Notes: a model not told the origin generated them from the letters alone. Positions 1 to 10,174 are shown, counted from the stretch's first letter. The stretch is 64,000 nt of DNA from Nitrososphaerota archaeon (GCA_009903795.1 WYER01000025.1:1-64000), one strand, 5' to 3'. A program made the numbers and translations.

Positions 1-298
1 TGTTCCCTGTGTGGGGAAATTCACGAAAACGGGAGGATTAAAAGAGGCTTGTTTAAGTGTCCTCACACAGGGAAGGTAATAAACGCTGATCTGAACGGGG
101 CAATAAACATTCTACATATCCTGGACTCCAATAAGGATAGGGGTAAGTAGCTGAACGTACAGCCCGTGGTCTATCGCTGGACGAACGGAGCGGGGTGAGT
201 GACCACTAGCTATGAAGTCATGAAGATGAAGGCAATAAACCACAAACCCATGACCCGCCTTAAAGAAAAACTAGCCCTTTAAGGCGGTGAGTATGTCA
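1..298 (+). mobile_element. 3' part of an IS200/IS605-family element: C-terminal tnpB fragment plus right end (copy 1)
   Basis: Frame 1 reads CSLCGEIHENGRIKRGLFKCPHTGKVINADLNGAINILHI, a TnpB zinc-ribbon/RuvC-III tail, with TAG at 148-150 where copy 2 has TGG. Right-end hairpin CCGCCTTAAAG(255-265)/CTTTAAGGCGG(277-287), end ...GTATGTCA at 298. Near-identical to 39030-39380 on the minus strand. Confidence 0.85.
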
Positions 299-1543
299 GA
301 GCATTTCTTCAAAAGAAACGTAACCTTCTTCTAATTTAAAATCAGCCAGATAAACGTTGCCAAGGGGGCGCAAGCTTCTCCAGAAAAGGAAACCATCTTT
401 TATCATGATCTTCCTTAAAACGTTTGAATATTTAGCCCTAATTTTAAATGCCTCTTGGTTCGAGTATCCAAAAAGTATTGTTATCCTTTTTAGCTTAAGG
501 TTTTCTTTTGTTGCATTTTTTACAAACCTTTCATACTCTACAGGTTGCTTTACTGCAAAGTCTTCTTGCAGTAGAAGGTGTATTATATCAACTGAGTTAT
601 CTTTTCCATAAGTAGTAACTATATGTCTAAGATAATCTTCAGAGTTGTATTCAAATTCCTGAGGATCTACGTATATAGTTTTAAGCCTATCTATTTTTGT
701 TTCGACCAGCTGCTTGATATCAGCCAAGACTTCTTCCTCACTTTCTTGCGGGCCCAACCAGTAGTCCACACTGTATCCTAATCTTAGATAATCTGCTGCC
801 AGGGTTTCTCTAAATATTTTCAGTACCAGGTCAGAAACAGATAGATCAACATCATAAAGTATGTTGTATCCTAAGGCGATCTCGGCGTCTATAGTGCCTT
901 CGCTGGGCCTGTTAAAGGTCTTTAATCTACCAAACTTCTGTTTAATAAATGTTGGTGATGGACTAAAAATTTTCAGTCTGTCAGAAATTGTATAATAATA
1001 AAATGGGGCCTTTATAGCATAATCTCTATCTTTTATCACTTTTGTCCTTTTTATCGAGCTCCCCATAACTTCTACGTTGCCAAGACTTACAAGCGCGTCG
1101 CATATGAACCTAACATGTTTTGAAGCAGGGTTTACGTTTTCTGAAATAAAAAGTAGCGTACCTTTTTTCTTCTTAGAAGATCCGTAAAGGACCTGCAAGA
1201 ATGACCTCATCTCGCTTTCGTCTTTTAAGCTGTACATAAAGGCGTCAAGCGAATCCACTATGACTAATTTTCCTTCGTTTAATCCGCTGATTATTTCAGA
1301 AAATACTTTTGATGGTTCTCCAGTAATAGCGCTTAGTACCTCTATTTTGACGTCCTTGCCCTTTTCAACTTTTGATAGCTTTCTTTTTAAAGATTCTTCA
1401 TGCTCTGCATATGAAATATATTTGCAAGAGTCTTTGTAAGCGCATGCGGCTAACGATATAGTTGTCTTACCCTGTCCTGGCTCCCCCTCAATCAGCGTTG
1501 TGTATCCGTTTGTACTGATAATATCTAAAAGGCTTCTTTGCAT
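296..1543 (-). CDS. RecA/KaiC-superfamily (GvpD-like) P-loop ATPase
   Basis: Walker A GEPGQGKTT, Walker B KLVIVDS near the N-terminus; stop codon lies in the IS terminal TCA. Confidence 0.65.
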   Translation of the reverse strand: MQRSLLDIISTNGYTTLIEGEPGQGKTTISLAACAYKDSCKYISYAEHEESLKRKLSKVEKGKDVKIEVLSAITGEPSKVFSEIISGLNEGKLVIVDSLDAFMYSLKDESEMRSFLQVLYGSSKKKKGTLLFISENVNPASKHVRFICDALVSLGNVEVMGSSIKRTKVIKDRDYAIKAPFYYYTISDRLKIFSPSPTFIKQKFGRLKTFNRPSEGTIDAEIALGYNILYDVDLSVSDLVLKIFRETLAADYLRLGYSVDYWLGPQESEEEVLADIKQLVETKIDRLKTIYVDPQEFEYNSEDYLRHIVTTYGKDNSVDIIHLLLQEDFAVKQPVEYERFVKNATKENLKLKRITILFGYSNQEAFKIRAKYSNVLRKIMIKDGFLFWRSLRPLGNVYLADFKLEEGYVSFEEML

Positions 1544-1634
1544 TCTTAATTCTTTTTTTAAACGTACGTATTTAAACTTTAAATTAAAGTAAAAATGTTT
1601 ATAAAAATAGTTTTTATATCATAAATTTATTGCT

Positions 1635-2876
1635 ATGATATTAAACGCTGATAAAATTGAAATAGCTAACGAAAGCAAAATTATATTTCCTTTATTAGAA
1701 GAAGCGATAAAAGCAGCTGATCCTTATCCAAAACTTTTAGATGCTCTTGAGTTTTTTAAAAAAAATGATAAAAACAGAAAAATAGTCATAGCTGTTGGAA
1801 AAGCGGCACCCAGAATGTTTGAACCTTTAAAGAAAGTTGCAGATGTTAGGTTTGCAGTTTCAAACGTCAAAATAGAGTCAGGGCTACAGGCTGGTCATCC
1901 TTACCCAGATTTTAACAGTTATGAAGCCGCGAGGATAGTTTATAATATTTTAAAGAACACAGGGCCTCAAGATTTGATAATATTTTTAATATCTGGAGGC
2001 GCATCGTCGTTACTTGGCGATTACGTTGTAGGGCCTGAAAGGTTAAAATTAATAACTAGACAGCTAATGAACGCTGGCTCAAACATATATGAACTGAATA
2101 CGGTGCGAAAACACCTTTCTTATCTAAAAGGTGGAAGAGCCGCAAAAATCACAGAGGCAAAAATTTATGCCTACATTGTTTCAGATGTTATAGGAGATGA
2201 CCTTTCAACGATAGCTTCAGGGTTAACTGCTCCTGACAACACAACTTTTGACGATGCAATAAATGTGTTGAATAAATACAACGTTAATGATGAAATTGTT
2301 CTGGACATTCTTAAACATCCTGAAAGATACGGTTTATCAGAAACTGTAAAATCCGATGAATTCCCTAACGAACGAGTACAAAACATAATTATCTGTAAAA
2401 ATTCAGACGCTATAGCGGCTGCAGCTAAAAAAGCTAACGAACTTGGACTAAACGCAATAAGTTTAGGTACAATAGTAAGCGGTGAAGCCAAAACAGAAGC
2501 GTTAAGACTCTATTCATATTTAAATGATGCACATGAACATACAGCAATTATTTCAGGGGGTGAACCCGTCGTAAAAGTAAAGGGAAATGGCAAAGGAGGA
2601 AGGAATCAAGAATTCGTTCTTTCTTTGGTAAACTTGCTGAAAAAAGGGGAAGTTGTTGCTTCTGTTGGAACAGATGGTATCGATGGACCTACTGATGCTG
2701 CTGGGGCGGTAGCTGATTGGACTACTATGGATAGGGCTAGAAAGTTAAATATTGATCCATTATACTATCTTGCGAACAACGACTCTTATTCTTTTTTTGA
2801 AAAAGTTAATGGACTTATAAAGACTGGTCCAACTGGCACAAATGTTATGGATGTACAAATAATGATAAAGTTATAA
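1635..2876 (+). CDS. Glycerate 2-kinase (MOFRL family)
   Basis: AVGKAAPRM, LISGGASSLL, GGRNQEFVLSL and GTDGIDGPTDAAGAV motifs. Confidence 0.9.
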   Translation: MILNADKIEIANESKIIFPLLEEAIKAADPYPKLLDALEFFKKNDKNRKIVIAVGKAAPRMFEPLKKVADVRFAVSNVKIESGLQAGHPYPDFNSYEAARIVYNILKNTGPQDLIIFLISGGASSLLGDYVVGPERLKLITRQLMNAGSNIYELNTVRKHLSYLKGGRAAKITEAKIYAYIVSDVIGDDLSTIASGLTAPDNTTFDDAINVLNKYNVNDEIVLDILKHPERYGLSETVKSDEFPNERVQNIIICKNSDAIAAAAKKANELGLNAISLGTIVSGEAKTEALRLYSYLNDAHEHTAIISGGEPVVKVKGNGKGGRNQEFVLSLVNLLKKGEVVASVGTDGIDGPTDAAGAVADWTTMDRARKLNIDPLYYLANNDSYSFFEKVNGLIKTGPTGTNVMDVQIMIKL

Positions 2877-3342
2877 TATTATAGAAATACGAACGAAGCG
2901 AGCCTAGACTATTTACAGTATTCCAGCAAGTATAACGCTTCACTTTTGTGAGGAAATTTATAAGAGCCTCATCCGTTTTAACGTTTTTAGTATACAACAA
3001 ATGTGGCCCAACATAAAATTGGCGATCTGTATAAACTCTGTTATAAAGCTCTGAAAAAACATTTTGATAAACTTAGCAAAAAATAATAAACTACTAACTT
3101 GTCTAAAAAACTCAACGAAATTAATTTAGCAAAAACGCAAATATTGCTGTATGCAAATGGTGCGTGGATTCATTGGAACATCCCTTAGCTTCATCATTAA
3201 AGCCCAAATGGCAAATAACAGCTTTAGAATAGAAAAAGCATATTAAGAAACAGATGTGAAATACTTTTATCTAAAATAATTTTTTATAAATTTAACTTTT
3301 TAAACTGCAACATATTTTTATTATATTCGTTAAAATGTTTAT

Positions 3343-4545
3343 TTAAAAATTTGCCTCTAACATCTCAGAGGAGGAAAGTTTTGCGATTCTTTTTTGAGCT
3401 AGTGCAGTTTGTACTATCAAAGATATTGATGCTACGCCTATTGTCATAGCTATTATCAGGTTCGTATAGTTTATACCTTTACTTATGAGTGGTGGGAGGT
3501 TTAAAGCTAACACTAAAGGTATAGCCCCTCTAATTCCAGCTAAAAAAGCTAGCTGATAATCATATTGAACATCTTTAAAAAACCTTAATGATCTTATAAT
3601 AGCTATCCTTGATGTAAAAACAATTATAAATGAAATTATTATTATTACAAAATAATTAATTATCAAAAACGGGTTGAAAACAATCCCCATGGATATAAAA
3701 AGCAACGAAGTTACAATATAATCTATCACTGACCAAAAATTGTTTACTTCATTTTTAAAACTTCCAAGGTTTGTAGAAATCATAAAACCTGTTATTATTT
3801 CTGATATTATTCCTGAACCGCCTAATGCCTGAGTTACAAAAAAAGAAAGATAAGACATTACAAAAATTAACGAAATTCTGGTCTCCATACCTGATATTAG
3901 TGTAATGAGTTTGTTTGAGAAATATCCAAAAGCGAAACCTATTAGAGGGGAAGCTATAAAAACCATAAGTATGACTCTAAAAAAGTTAACTAAAAAGAAA
4001 CTTGTTCTAAAAGTTAATAAAACAGAAAATATAGTTATAGCAGTTACGTCATTTATCAGAGCTTCGCCTTCTATCAAAGACGTCGTGTTTGGAACTACCT
4101 TTGTATGTTTTAAGGTAGCAATCACGCCAACAGGATCTGTCGGCGAAATTATTGTGGCAAAAAGAGCCGAATAATACCAAGAAAGTTTAAGAAAAAAATG
4201 GACCAAAACGGAAATCATGATTACAGAAATTAAAACGCCTACTGTAGCTAAATAAACTATAGGCCACAGGTTATCTACAAAACGATTGTAGTCTAAATCT
4301 AAAGTTGCTTTAAAAATTATTGGAGGTAATATTAAGTTAAAAAAGAGTTCTGCAGAAAGTAAATGTGTTAAAGATGACACTTGGAGGGCAAAGTTCAACT
4401 TTATGTTCAAAAACGTTATAAACATTCCAAGAATCAACAGAGTTGTAGTATATGGGACGTTTATCTTATGAGAAAAAGTGCTGGCTAAAACTCCAAGTAA
4501 AATGAAAATCATTATTATCTCATAATTAATTGGACCCAGCAACAT
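3343..4545 (-). CDS. Na+/H+ (cation:proton) antiporter, CPA1/NhaP-like
   Basis: Polytopic protein with SPTDPVGVIATLK and EGEALINDVTAI motifs. Confidence 0.85.
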   Translation of the reverse strand: MLLGPINYEIIMIFILLGVLASTFSHKINVPYTTTLLILGMFITFLNIKLNFALQVSSLTHLLSAELFFNLILPPIIFKATLDLDYNRFVDNLWPIVYLATVGVLISVIMISVLVHFFLKLSWYYSALFATIISPTDPVGVIATLKHTKVVPNTTSLIEGEALINDVTAITIFSVLLTFRTSFFLVNFFRVILMVFIASPLIGFAFGYFSNKLITLISGMETRISLIFVMSYLSFFVTQALGGSGIISEIITGFMISTNLGSFKNEVNNFWSVIDYIVTSLLFISMGIVFNPFLIINYFVIIIISFIIVFTSRIAIIRSLRFFKDVQYDYQLAFLAGIRGAIPLVLALNLPPLISKGINYTNLIIAMTIGVASISLIVQTALAQKRIAKLSSSEMLEANF

Positions 4546-4642
4546 CTTAACTTTTCAATGTCAAAAGGGTTTTAAAAATGTTAATCTCAAAAAATTAATC
4601 AAAAAACAAAAAACGCAAAATAAAAATATTATTGTTTACTGT

Positions 4643-4939
4643 TTACTTTTTGTTTAAAGTAATCTCGATCGTTGAAATGCTTCTCTTTGTATTCTCATTT
4701 TCTAACGTAGTTGTACCTATTGTGATGTTTCCAAGGCCATATTTACCATTGCCTATCTTGTTGAGAATAATTTCAGCAACGTCTACTGCCTTAGAGATAG
4801 CCTTTCCCCTGGCCTTAATGATAATTGTGTTTTCTGAACCCATTTTGTACATAGCTGCCGCTGCGTAAGATTTAGCTGGCTTCTTCCCGATTAACAAAAC
4901 GTTGTTGCTCGTACTTTTTGAAGCGTTCTCTTCGCTCAA
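4643..4939 (-). CDS. alba: DNA/RNA-binding protein Alba
   Basis: NNVLLIGKKPAKSYAAAAMYKM, IIIKARGKAISKAVDVAEI, Alba signature. Confidence 0.9.
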   Translation of the reverse strand: MSEENASKSTSNNVLLIGKKPAKSYAAAAMYKMGSENTIIIKARGKAISKAVDVAEIILNKIGNGKYGLGNITIGTTTLENENTKRSISTIEITLNKK

Positions 4940-5266
4940 AATTTTGTCACTTGCCTCTAAGTTTATATATTTTTAGTATATAAATATTCCTAAATATAAA
5001 GTGTATCTCTTCAACTATCAGCTGGAGCTTTTTGCTTAATCGCCCGCATTCACTCCGTAAAAGTTTAGCTATTTCTATAAACTATTAACGTTCAATCCGC
5101 GTTTAGCATGTAAATCATAGTTGGCAACCAAATTCAGTACAGCAAGTAAATTTGTAGCGCTCTATGAGATATTTCCAGCCTGCAAAAGATAATTTTATGC
5201 AATACTATATAAGTTAAAAGTTTTAGATAACAAAACATATTTATTTTTAAAAAAATAAAAATAATT

Positions 5267-5713
5267 ATGCTAAAGATAGGAGATGAAGCTCCTGATTTTG
5301 AGCTTCAAAATCAAAACGGCGATGTTGTTAAACTTAGCAGTTTTAGGGGAAAAACAGTAGTGATCTATTTTTACCCAAAAGATTTCACTACTGGTTGTAC
5401 AGCAGAAGCAAAGGATTTTAATGAGAACATAGAATATATGATATCCAAAGGCGTAAAGGTTTTTGGGATAAGCTCTGATTCTGTAGATTCACACAGGAAG
5501 TTTAGCCAGAAGCTTGGTTTAAAATTTGACCTGCTTTCGGATACAGAAAGAAAAGTGATCAAAGCTTATGGAGCTCAAATTGGTAATAGAACAAGGAGAA
5601 TAACATAAAGAATAAATAAAGAAGGAAAAGTAGCGTTTGTATTTCCAAAAGTTGTTCCGGTAGGTCACAGCCAAGAAGTTTTAAAGAAGCTAGAGGAATT
5701 GAAATTATTGTAA
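5267..5713 (+). pseudogene. Peroxiredoxin (Bcp/AhpC-TSA) with an in-frame TAA
   Basis: MLKIGDEAPDFELQNQNGD...YFYPKDFTTGCTAEA; TAA at 5606-5608, then same-frame RINKEGKVAFVFPKVVPVGHSQEVLKKLEELKLL to TAA 5711-5713, the expected Bcp C-terminus. Confidence 0.85.
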
Positions 5714-5749
5714 GCAAAACATATATTTTTAAATTTTTAAAAATAACTG

Positions 5750-6598
5750 ATGAAAATTCCACCAAATTTTAAATATATAAGAACATACACTTTGGATGAA
5801 TATTACGAAAAAGCAAACCAGATATCATTACCTCTTATAATTTCAGGGGGAACAGTTGCTGTATTAATGCTAAAGAATCGCTTAATCAGACCAGAAGCTG
5901 TAATAGATATTAGCCAAATTCCTGAGCTAAATATAGTAAAAATAAACAAAGATGACGTATTCATAGGAGCTAATACGAAACTCTACAAATTAAAGGACAT
6001 ATTGCCAAATGATTCTGCTAGCGAATTGATAGTAAAATCTGCGTCAACCGTTGGAGATATTGCCATTAGATCCATGGGATCTGTAGGTGGAAATGTATGT
6101 TTAGGCGATCCAAGTAATGACCTGCCTGTGGCCTTGACGGCGATAGATGCACAGGCCGTAATAGGAAAAAAAGACGGTATAACCTATTTGCCAATAAAGA
6201 ATTTTTACATTAAGCCTTTTAAAACAGTGTTAAACAAAGGCGAAATATTACTTGGAGTTAATTATAAAATGTTAAACGGATACAGAACATCGTATAAAAA
6301 GCATTTTATAAATTTCCTCGACCATTATGTAGGAATCGTAGCTGCAATTGCTAAGATCGAAGAAAATGTCATAAAAGATTTCAAAATGGCTATTGGAGGT
6401 GAAGCTGTTGGAAAACCTGTTAAATTTGATCTCTCCGAATTTTCAAATGTAGATGAAATTAAAATAATCAAGGAAAGAATGTTTGATTACGTTAACACGA
6501 TGCACATTGAAAATAACCGTTTTGGTACGGCTAACTATAAAAAGAAGGTTCTTTATACTTTGATTTCCCGCGCTATCGATGAGGTGCTCAAGCTTTGA
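5750..6598 (+). CDS. Molybdo-hydroxylase FAD-binding (medium) subunit, CoxM/CutB-like
   Basis: SMGSVGGNVCLGDPSNDLP flavin-binding motif; followed by S and L subunits. Confidence 0.85.
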   Translation: MKIPPNFKYIRTYTLDEYYEKANQISLPLIISGGTVAVLMLKNRLIRPEAVIDISQIPELNIVKINKDDVFIGANTKLYKLKDILPNDSASELIVKSASTVGDIAIRSMGSVGGNVCLGDPSNDLPVALTAIDAQAVIGKKDGITYLPIKNFYIKPFKTVLNKGEILLGVNYKMLNGYRTSYKKHFINFLDHYVGIVAAIAKIEENVIKDFKMAIGGEAVGKPVKFDLSEFSNVDEIKIIKERMFDYVNTMHIENNRFGTANYKKKVLYTLISRAIDEVLKL

Positions 6599-7053
6599 AA
6601 ATAAAATTAAACATAAACGGAACAAATTATGAATCAGATGTGGAGCCTAGAATGCTTCTTGTTGATTTTATAAGGGATGTAGCTGGACTTAAAGGTACCC
6701 ATGTAGGTTGCGAAACAGGATCTTGTGGCTCATGTATGGTCCTTTTAGATGGAATGCCTGTTAAATCCTGTTTAATGCTTGCTGTACAGGCAGAAGGCAA
6801 AAAAATCATAACCGTGGAGGGATTATCTGGAAAAAATGGTTTAAACAAGGTACAAAAAGCACTTTCTGAAAGGAAGGCTCTACAGTGCGGATTTTGTGCT
6901 GCAGGCTTCTCAATAATAGGCACCTGGATTTTAGATAATGAAGAAAATGTAGATTATCAAAAAGTTAAGGAAGACATCGCGGGAGTTGTTTGCAGATGTT
7001 CAGGGTATGACCAGATAATAAAAACGATAACGGAGGTCGCAAAAAATGAATGA
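6595..7053 (+). CDS. Molybdo-hydroxylase [2Fe-2S] small subunit, CoxS/CutC-like
   Basis: GCETGSCGSCMVLLDG and QCGFCAAGF...CRCSGYDQI clusters. Confidence 0.93.
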   Translation: MKIKLNINGTNYESDVEPRMLLVDFIRDVAGLKGTHVGCETGSCGSCMVLLDGMPVKSCLMLAVQAEGKKIITVEGLSGKNGLNKVQKALSERKALQCGFCAAGFSIIGTWILDNEENVDYQKVKEDIAGVVCRCSGYDQIIKTITEVAKNE

Positions 7054-9058
7054 AAGGACAGAAAAATTTTTCAAAGGAAAAGGAAGCTTTGTAGATGATA
7101 TAAATTTTCCAGACATGCTTTATTTAGAAATAGTTAGGTCAACAAAAGCACATGCCAAACTTTTAAAAGTAAAAGGAGGATTAACTGCTGACGCTTTAGA
7201 TTTAACTTTAGTTTCAACAGGAGAATCATACAGAAAAGGTAAAAATTATGAAGTTGAGCCTGTACTCGCAAAAGAGAAAGTCCTTTACTATGGGCAACCT
7301 GTATCTGCAGTTTATGATAAAGATAAATACAAAGCCAAAGATCTGGCAGAAACTGTAGAAATTTCTTATGAAGAATTAAAACCAATTTTAACTATTGAGG
7401 ATTCATTATCTTCAGAACCTATACACGAGGGGAGAAAAGATAATATAGTATCTCGCTTTGAGGTTGGGAAAAAGTTTTCCCCTGAATCTAAAATAAAATT
7501 GTCTGATGAACTCTTTATGGAAAGAGTTTTACCAAACCCGCTAGAAACCCGGGGTATAGTGGCCTTCTACAACAGTGGAAAATTGAATGTTTGGATCTCT
7601 ACCCAGTCTGTTTATTCTATAAAAAATGGACTGAGTAGAATTTTGGGTTTAAATCCCGCAGACATAAATGTATACCAGACAGATACTGGCGGGGCTTTCG
7701 GTTCAAAAAGCGCCGTTTATCCAGAATATGTTATAGCTTCATACTTAAGCATAAAAACAAAAAAACCTGTTAAGTGGATAGAAAGCCGTGAAGAACACAT
7801 TTCAAGTACAAGGCCAGGAAGAGGCGTTAAAGCGCAGTTGAAAATATATGGCGATGAAAAAGGAAAGATAGATGGCATTGAAGGAAAGATCTTTGTAGAC
7901 GTAGGAGCTTATGCTGATGATCTTTCATCAACATCCCCTTCTTGGATAGGATATCAAATAACAGGTCCTTATATGATTGAAAACGTTTTTATAGAAGGCT
8001 ACTCAGTATACACCAATAAAGCACCATTAGGACCTTACAGAGGGGCGGGAAGGCCAGAAGCTGCCTTTTTTATGGAGCGTATGATTGATTTGTACGCAGA
8101 TCATTTAGGATTAGATCCTGTAGATGTACGATTAAAAAATCTACCTGAAAAAGAATTTATATCTCCTACTGGATTAAAAGTCCTTCCATCTAAAGCATTT
8201 TTTGAAGATGGAATTAAAAAAATAAACTATGCTGAGCTAAAAAAGAAGAATGCAGGAATTTCCTTTGGTATTCTTATTCCTGCTGTTGATGGAGGGGAAA
8301 GTGCAAAAATTAAAGTTGAAAACGGTACAGTCAAAGTATGGCTAGGAGGCAATGCACACTGGCAAAGACATGAATTATTTGTAAAAAGAATAATAAAGGA
8401 AGTTCTTGGCATACCTGAAGATAAAGTAGTTCTTATGAATGGTAATACGAGTGAATTGGAAAAAGGTATAGGAACATGGGGTAGCAGATCAGCAATAACT
8501 GCTGGTTATGCGCTTTATAAAGCAGCCCTTGCATTAAAAGAAAAGGCTGAAAAAATTGGTCTAAAAGAACCCCAACAGGTTCTAAGTTCTGAATTAAGCT
8601 CAGAATATTATGAAAACATGCAACTGGATCCATCTATGATATCGTTTTTACTTACAGCTGCTGTAGCGGAAATTGAAGATGGTATAAAACCAGTTATAAA
8701 AGAAATATGGGCATATTACGATGTAGGTGAACCCTTATCATTAGAAGCTATATATGGACAAATTACTGGAGGCCTGCTGATGGGAGTTCAGGAGGTTCTT
8801 ACAGAAGCTTTGAAATATGATGAAAATGGTAAGCCGGTTCCAGAAACTCTTTCTGCGACAGGAATTGCATATTCGATAAATGCTCCCAAATATAATGTGC
8901 AAATTACCAGCTTTGGACGTTCAAACACCCCTCATGGCGCAAAAGGAGTAGGAGAAGCCGGTACTATTGGAGCGCCCCCAGCATCTGCCAGAGCAATAGA
9001 AAACCTGATAAAAAAACGAGTAAACAGGTTGCCCCTTAACCTAGATCTTTTAACGTGA
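7046..9058 (+). CDS. Molybdo-hydroxylase molybdopterin-binding large subunit, CoxL/CutA-like
   Basis: TDTGGAFGSKSAVYPEY, GPYRGAGRPEAAFFMER, GVGEAGTIGAPPA motifs. Confidence 0.9.
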   Translation: MNERTEKFFKGKGSFVDDINFPDMLYLEIVRSTKAHAKLLKVKGGLTADALDLTLVSTGESYRKGKNYEVEPVLAKEKVLYYGQPVSAVYDKDKYKAKDLAETVEISYEELKPILTIEDSLSSEPIHEGRKDNIVSRFEVGKKFSPESKIKLSDELFMERVLPNPLETRGIVAFYNSGKLNVWISTQSVYSIKNGLSRILGLNPADINVYQTDTGGAFGSKSAVYPEYVIASYLSIKTKKPVKWIESREEHISSTRPGRGVKAQLKIYGDEKGKIDGIEGKIFVDVGAYADDLSSTSPSWIGYQITGPYMIENVFIEGYSVYTNKAPLGPYRGAGRPEAAFFMERMIDLYADHLGLDPVDVRLKNLPEKEFISPTGLKVLPSKAFFEDGIKKINYAELKKKNAGISFGILIPAVDGGESAKIKVENGTVKVWLGGNAHWQRHELFVKRIIKEVLGIPEDKVVLMNGNTSELEKGIGTWGSRSAITAGYALYKAALALKEKAEKIGLKEPQQVLSSELSSEYYENMQLDPSMISFLLTAAVAEIEDGIKPVIKEIWAYYDVGEPLSLEAIYGQITGGLLMGVQEVLTEALKYDENGKPVPETLSATGIAYSINAPKYNVQITSFGRSNTPHGAKGVGEAGTIGAPPASARAIENLIKKRVNRLPLNLDLLT

Positions 9059-9106
9059 TCGTGTTTATATAAAAACTTTATTTATGACAATTAAAATATA
9101 ATTAAC

Positions 9107-10123
9107 ATGCCAAAGTATATTTGCAAAAAATGCGGCTTTGAAGCGGATACCGATAAATGGATTTGGAGATGTCCTTCTTGTGGCGGTGTGTTAGACATAA
9201 AAGGAAAAGTTGAAGCTCCAAAAATAACCCTTGGAGAAGGAAACACACCCCTTATCAATTTTTTCGGCTTCGGAGGAAACGTTTATTTTAAATTGGAGTA
9301 TCTTAATCCTACAGGTTCTTTTAAGGACAGAGGATCCGCTATGGCTCTTTCACAAGCGCAAAGGTTAGGTATAGGTTGCATAGTGGAGGATTCAAGCGGG
9401 AACGCTGGCATTTCAGTGGCTGCTTATTCCGCTGCAGCAGGAATCTGGGCAACCGTTGTAGTTCCCAAAAGATGTGAACCAGCAAAGAGACATTTTATAG
9501 AAGCCCTTGGAGCCGAAATAGTTGAAGCAGAGGACAGAGAAGCGGCTGGAAACAGGGCAAGAGAGCTGGAGACACGGGGATGTGCTTATATAGGGCACCA
9601 ATGGAACCCCTGGTTTATTAAAGGAATGGAAACCATCGCATCAGAGATAATTTCACAGCTAGGGAAAGTCCCTGATGCTGTCATAACTCCGGTAAGCTCT
9701 GGAACCCTGCTTTTGGGACTTTATAATGGATTTAAGAAGAGCGAAAAGTTACCACGGCTTTACGCGGTTCAGGCGTCTGGATTTTCTCCCCTTTATGATG
9801 CTATTCATGGAAAGTATGAGGGCAAACCATCAAAATTAGCAGATGCGCTCCAGGTTCTTAACCCACCTAGGCTTGAACAGATGAAAGAAGCCGTTTTAAA
9901 GAGCGGCGGAGATGCCTTAGTTGTCAGCGACGAAGAAATAGTTATGGCTCTTTCAAAACTGCTAAAGGCAGGCGCTATAGTTGAACCTTCATCAGCAACA
10001 GCGCTGGCAGGATACGTTCAACTTATCAATTCAGGAAAAATAAAAGATAAAGAAAAAGTCGTTGTTATTTTAACTGGAAGTGGACTTAAATATCCAGAAG
10101 TTATTTCCCTAATTTCTCATTAG
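9107..10123 (+). CDS. Threonine synthase or related PLP-dependent enzyme
   Basis: N-terminal zinc ribbon, LNPTGSFKDRGSAMA PLP lysine, SSGNAGISVAAY. Confidence 0.85.
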   Translation: MPKYICKKCGFEADTDKWIWRCPSCGGVLDIKGKVEAPKITLGEGNTPLINFFGFGGNVYFKLEYLNPTGSFKDRGSAMALSQAQRLGIGCIVEDSSGNAGISVAAYSAAAGIWATVVVPKRCEPAKRHFIEALGAEIVEAEDREAAGNRARELETRGCAYIGHQWNPWFIKGMETIASEIISQLGKVPDAVITPVSSGTLLLGLYNGFKKSEKLPRLYAVQASGFSPLYDAIHGKYEGKPSKLADALQVLNPPRLEQMKEAVLKSGGDALVVSDEEIVMALSKLLKAGAIVEPSSATALAGYVQLINSGKIKDKEKVVVILTGSGLKYPEVISLISH

Positions 10124-10174
10124 GCAAAATTTTTAATTTTAAAGCTTAATAAAAATGAAAACTAAACTAAATAC

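Noticed and set aside
2880-3340. Possible relic gene (fragments such as NLAKTQILLYANGAWIHWNIP)
   Set aside because: Fragments too short and broken to assign to a family.
5606-5608. Recoded stop (pyrrolysine/selenocysteine) in the peroxiredoxin
   Set aside because: The codon is TAA, not TAG or TGA, and no recoding signal is evident; mutation or sequencing error is more likely.
7134-7385. Leucine-rich antisense ORF in the molybdopterin subunit gene
   Set aside because: Shadow ORF in a conserved CDS; composition artefact.
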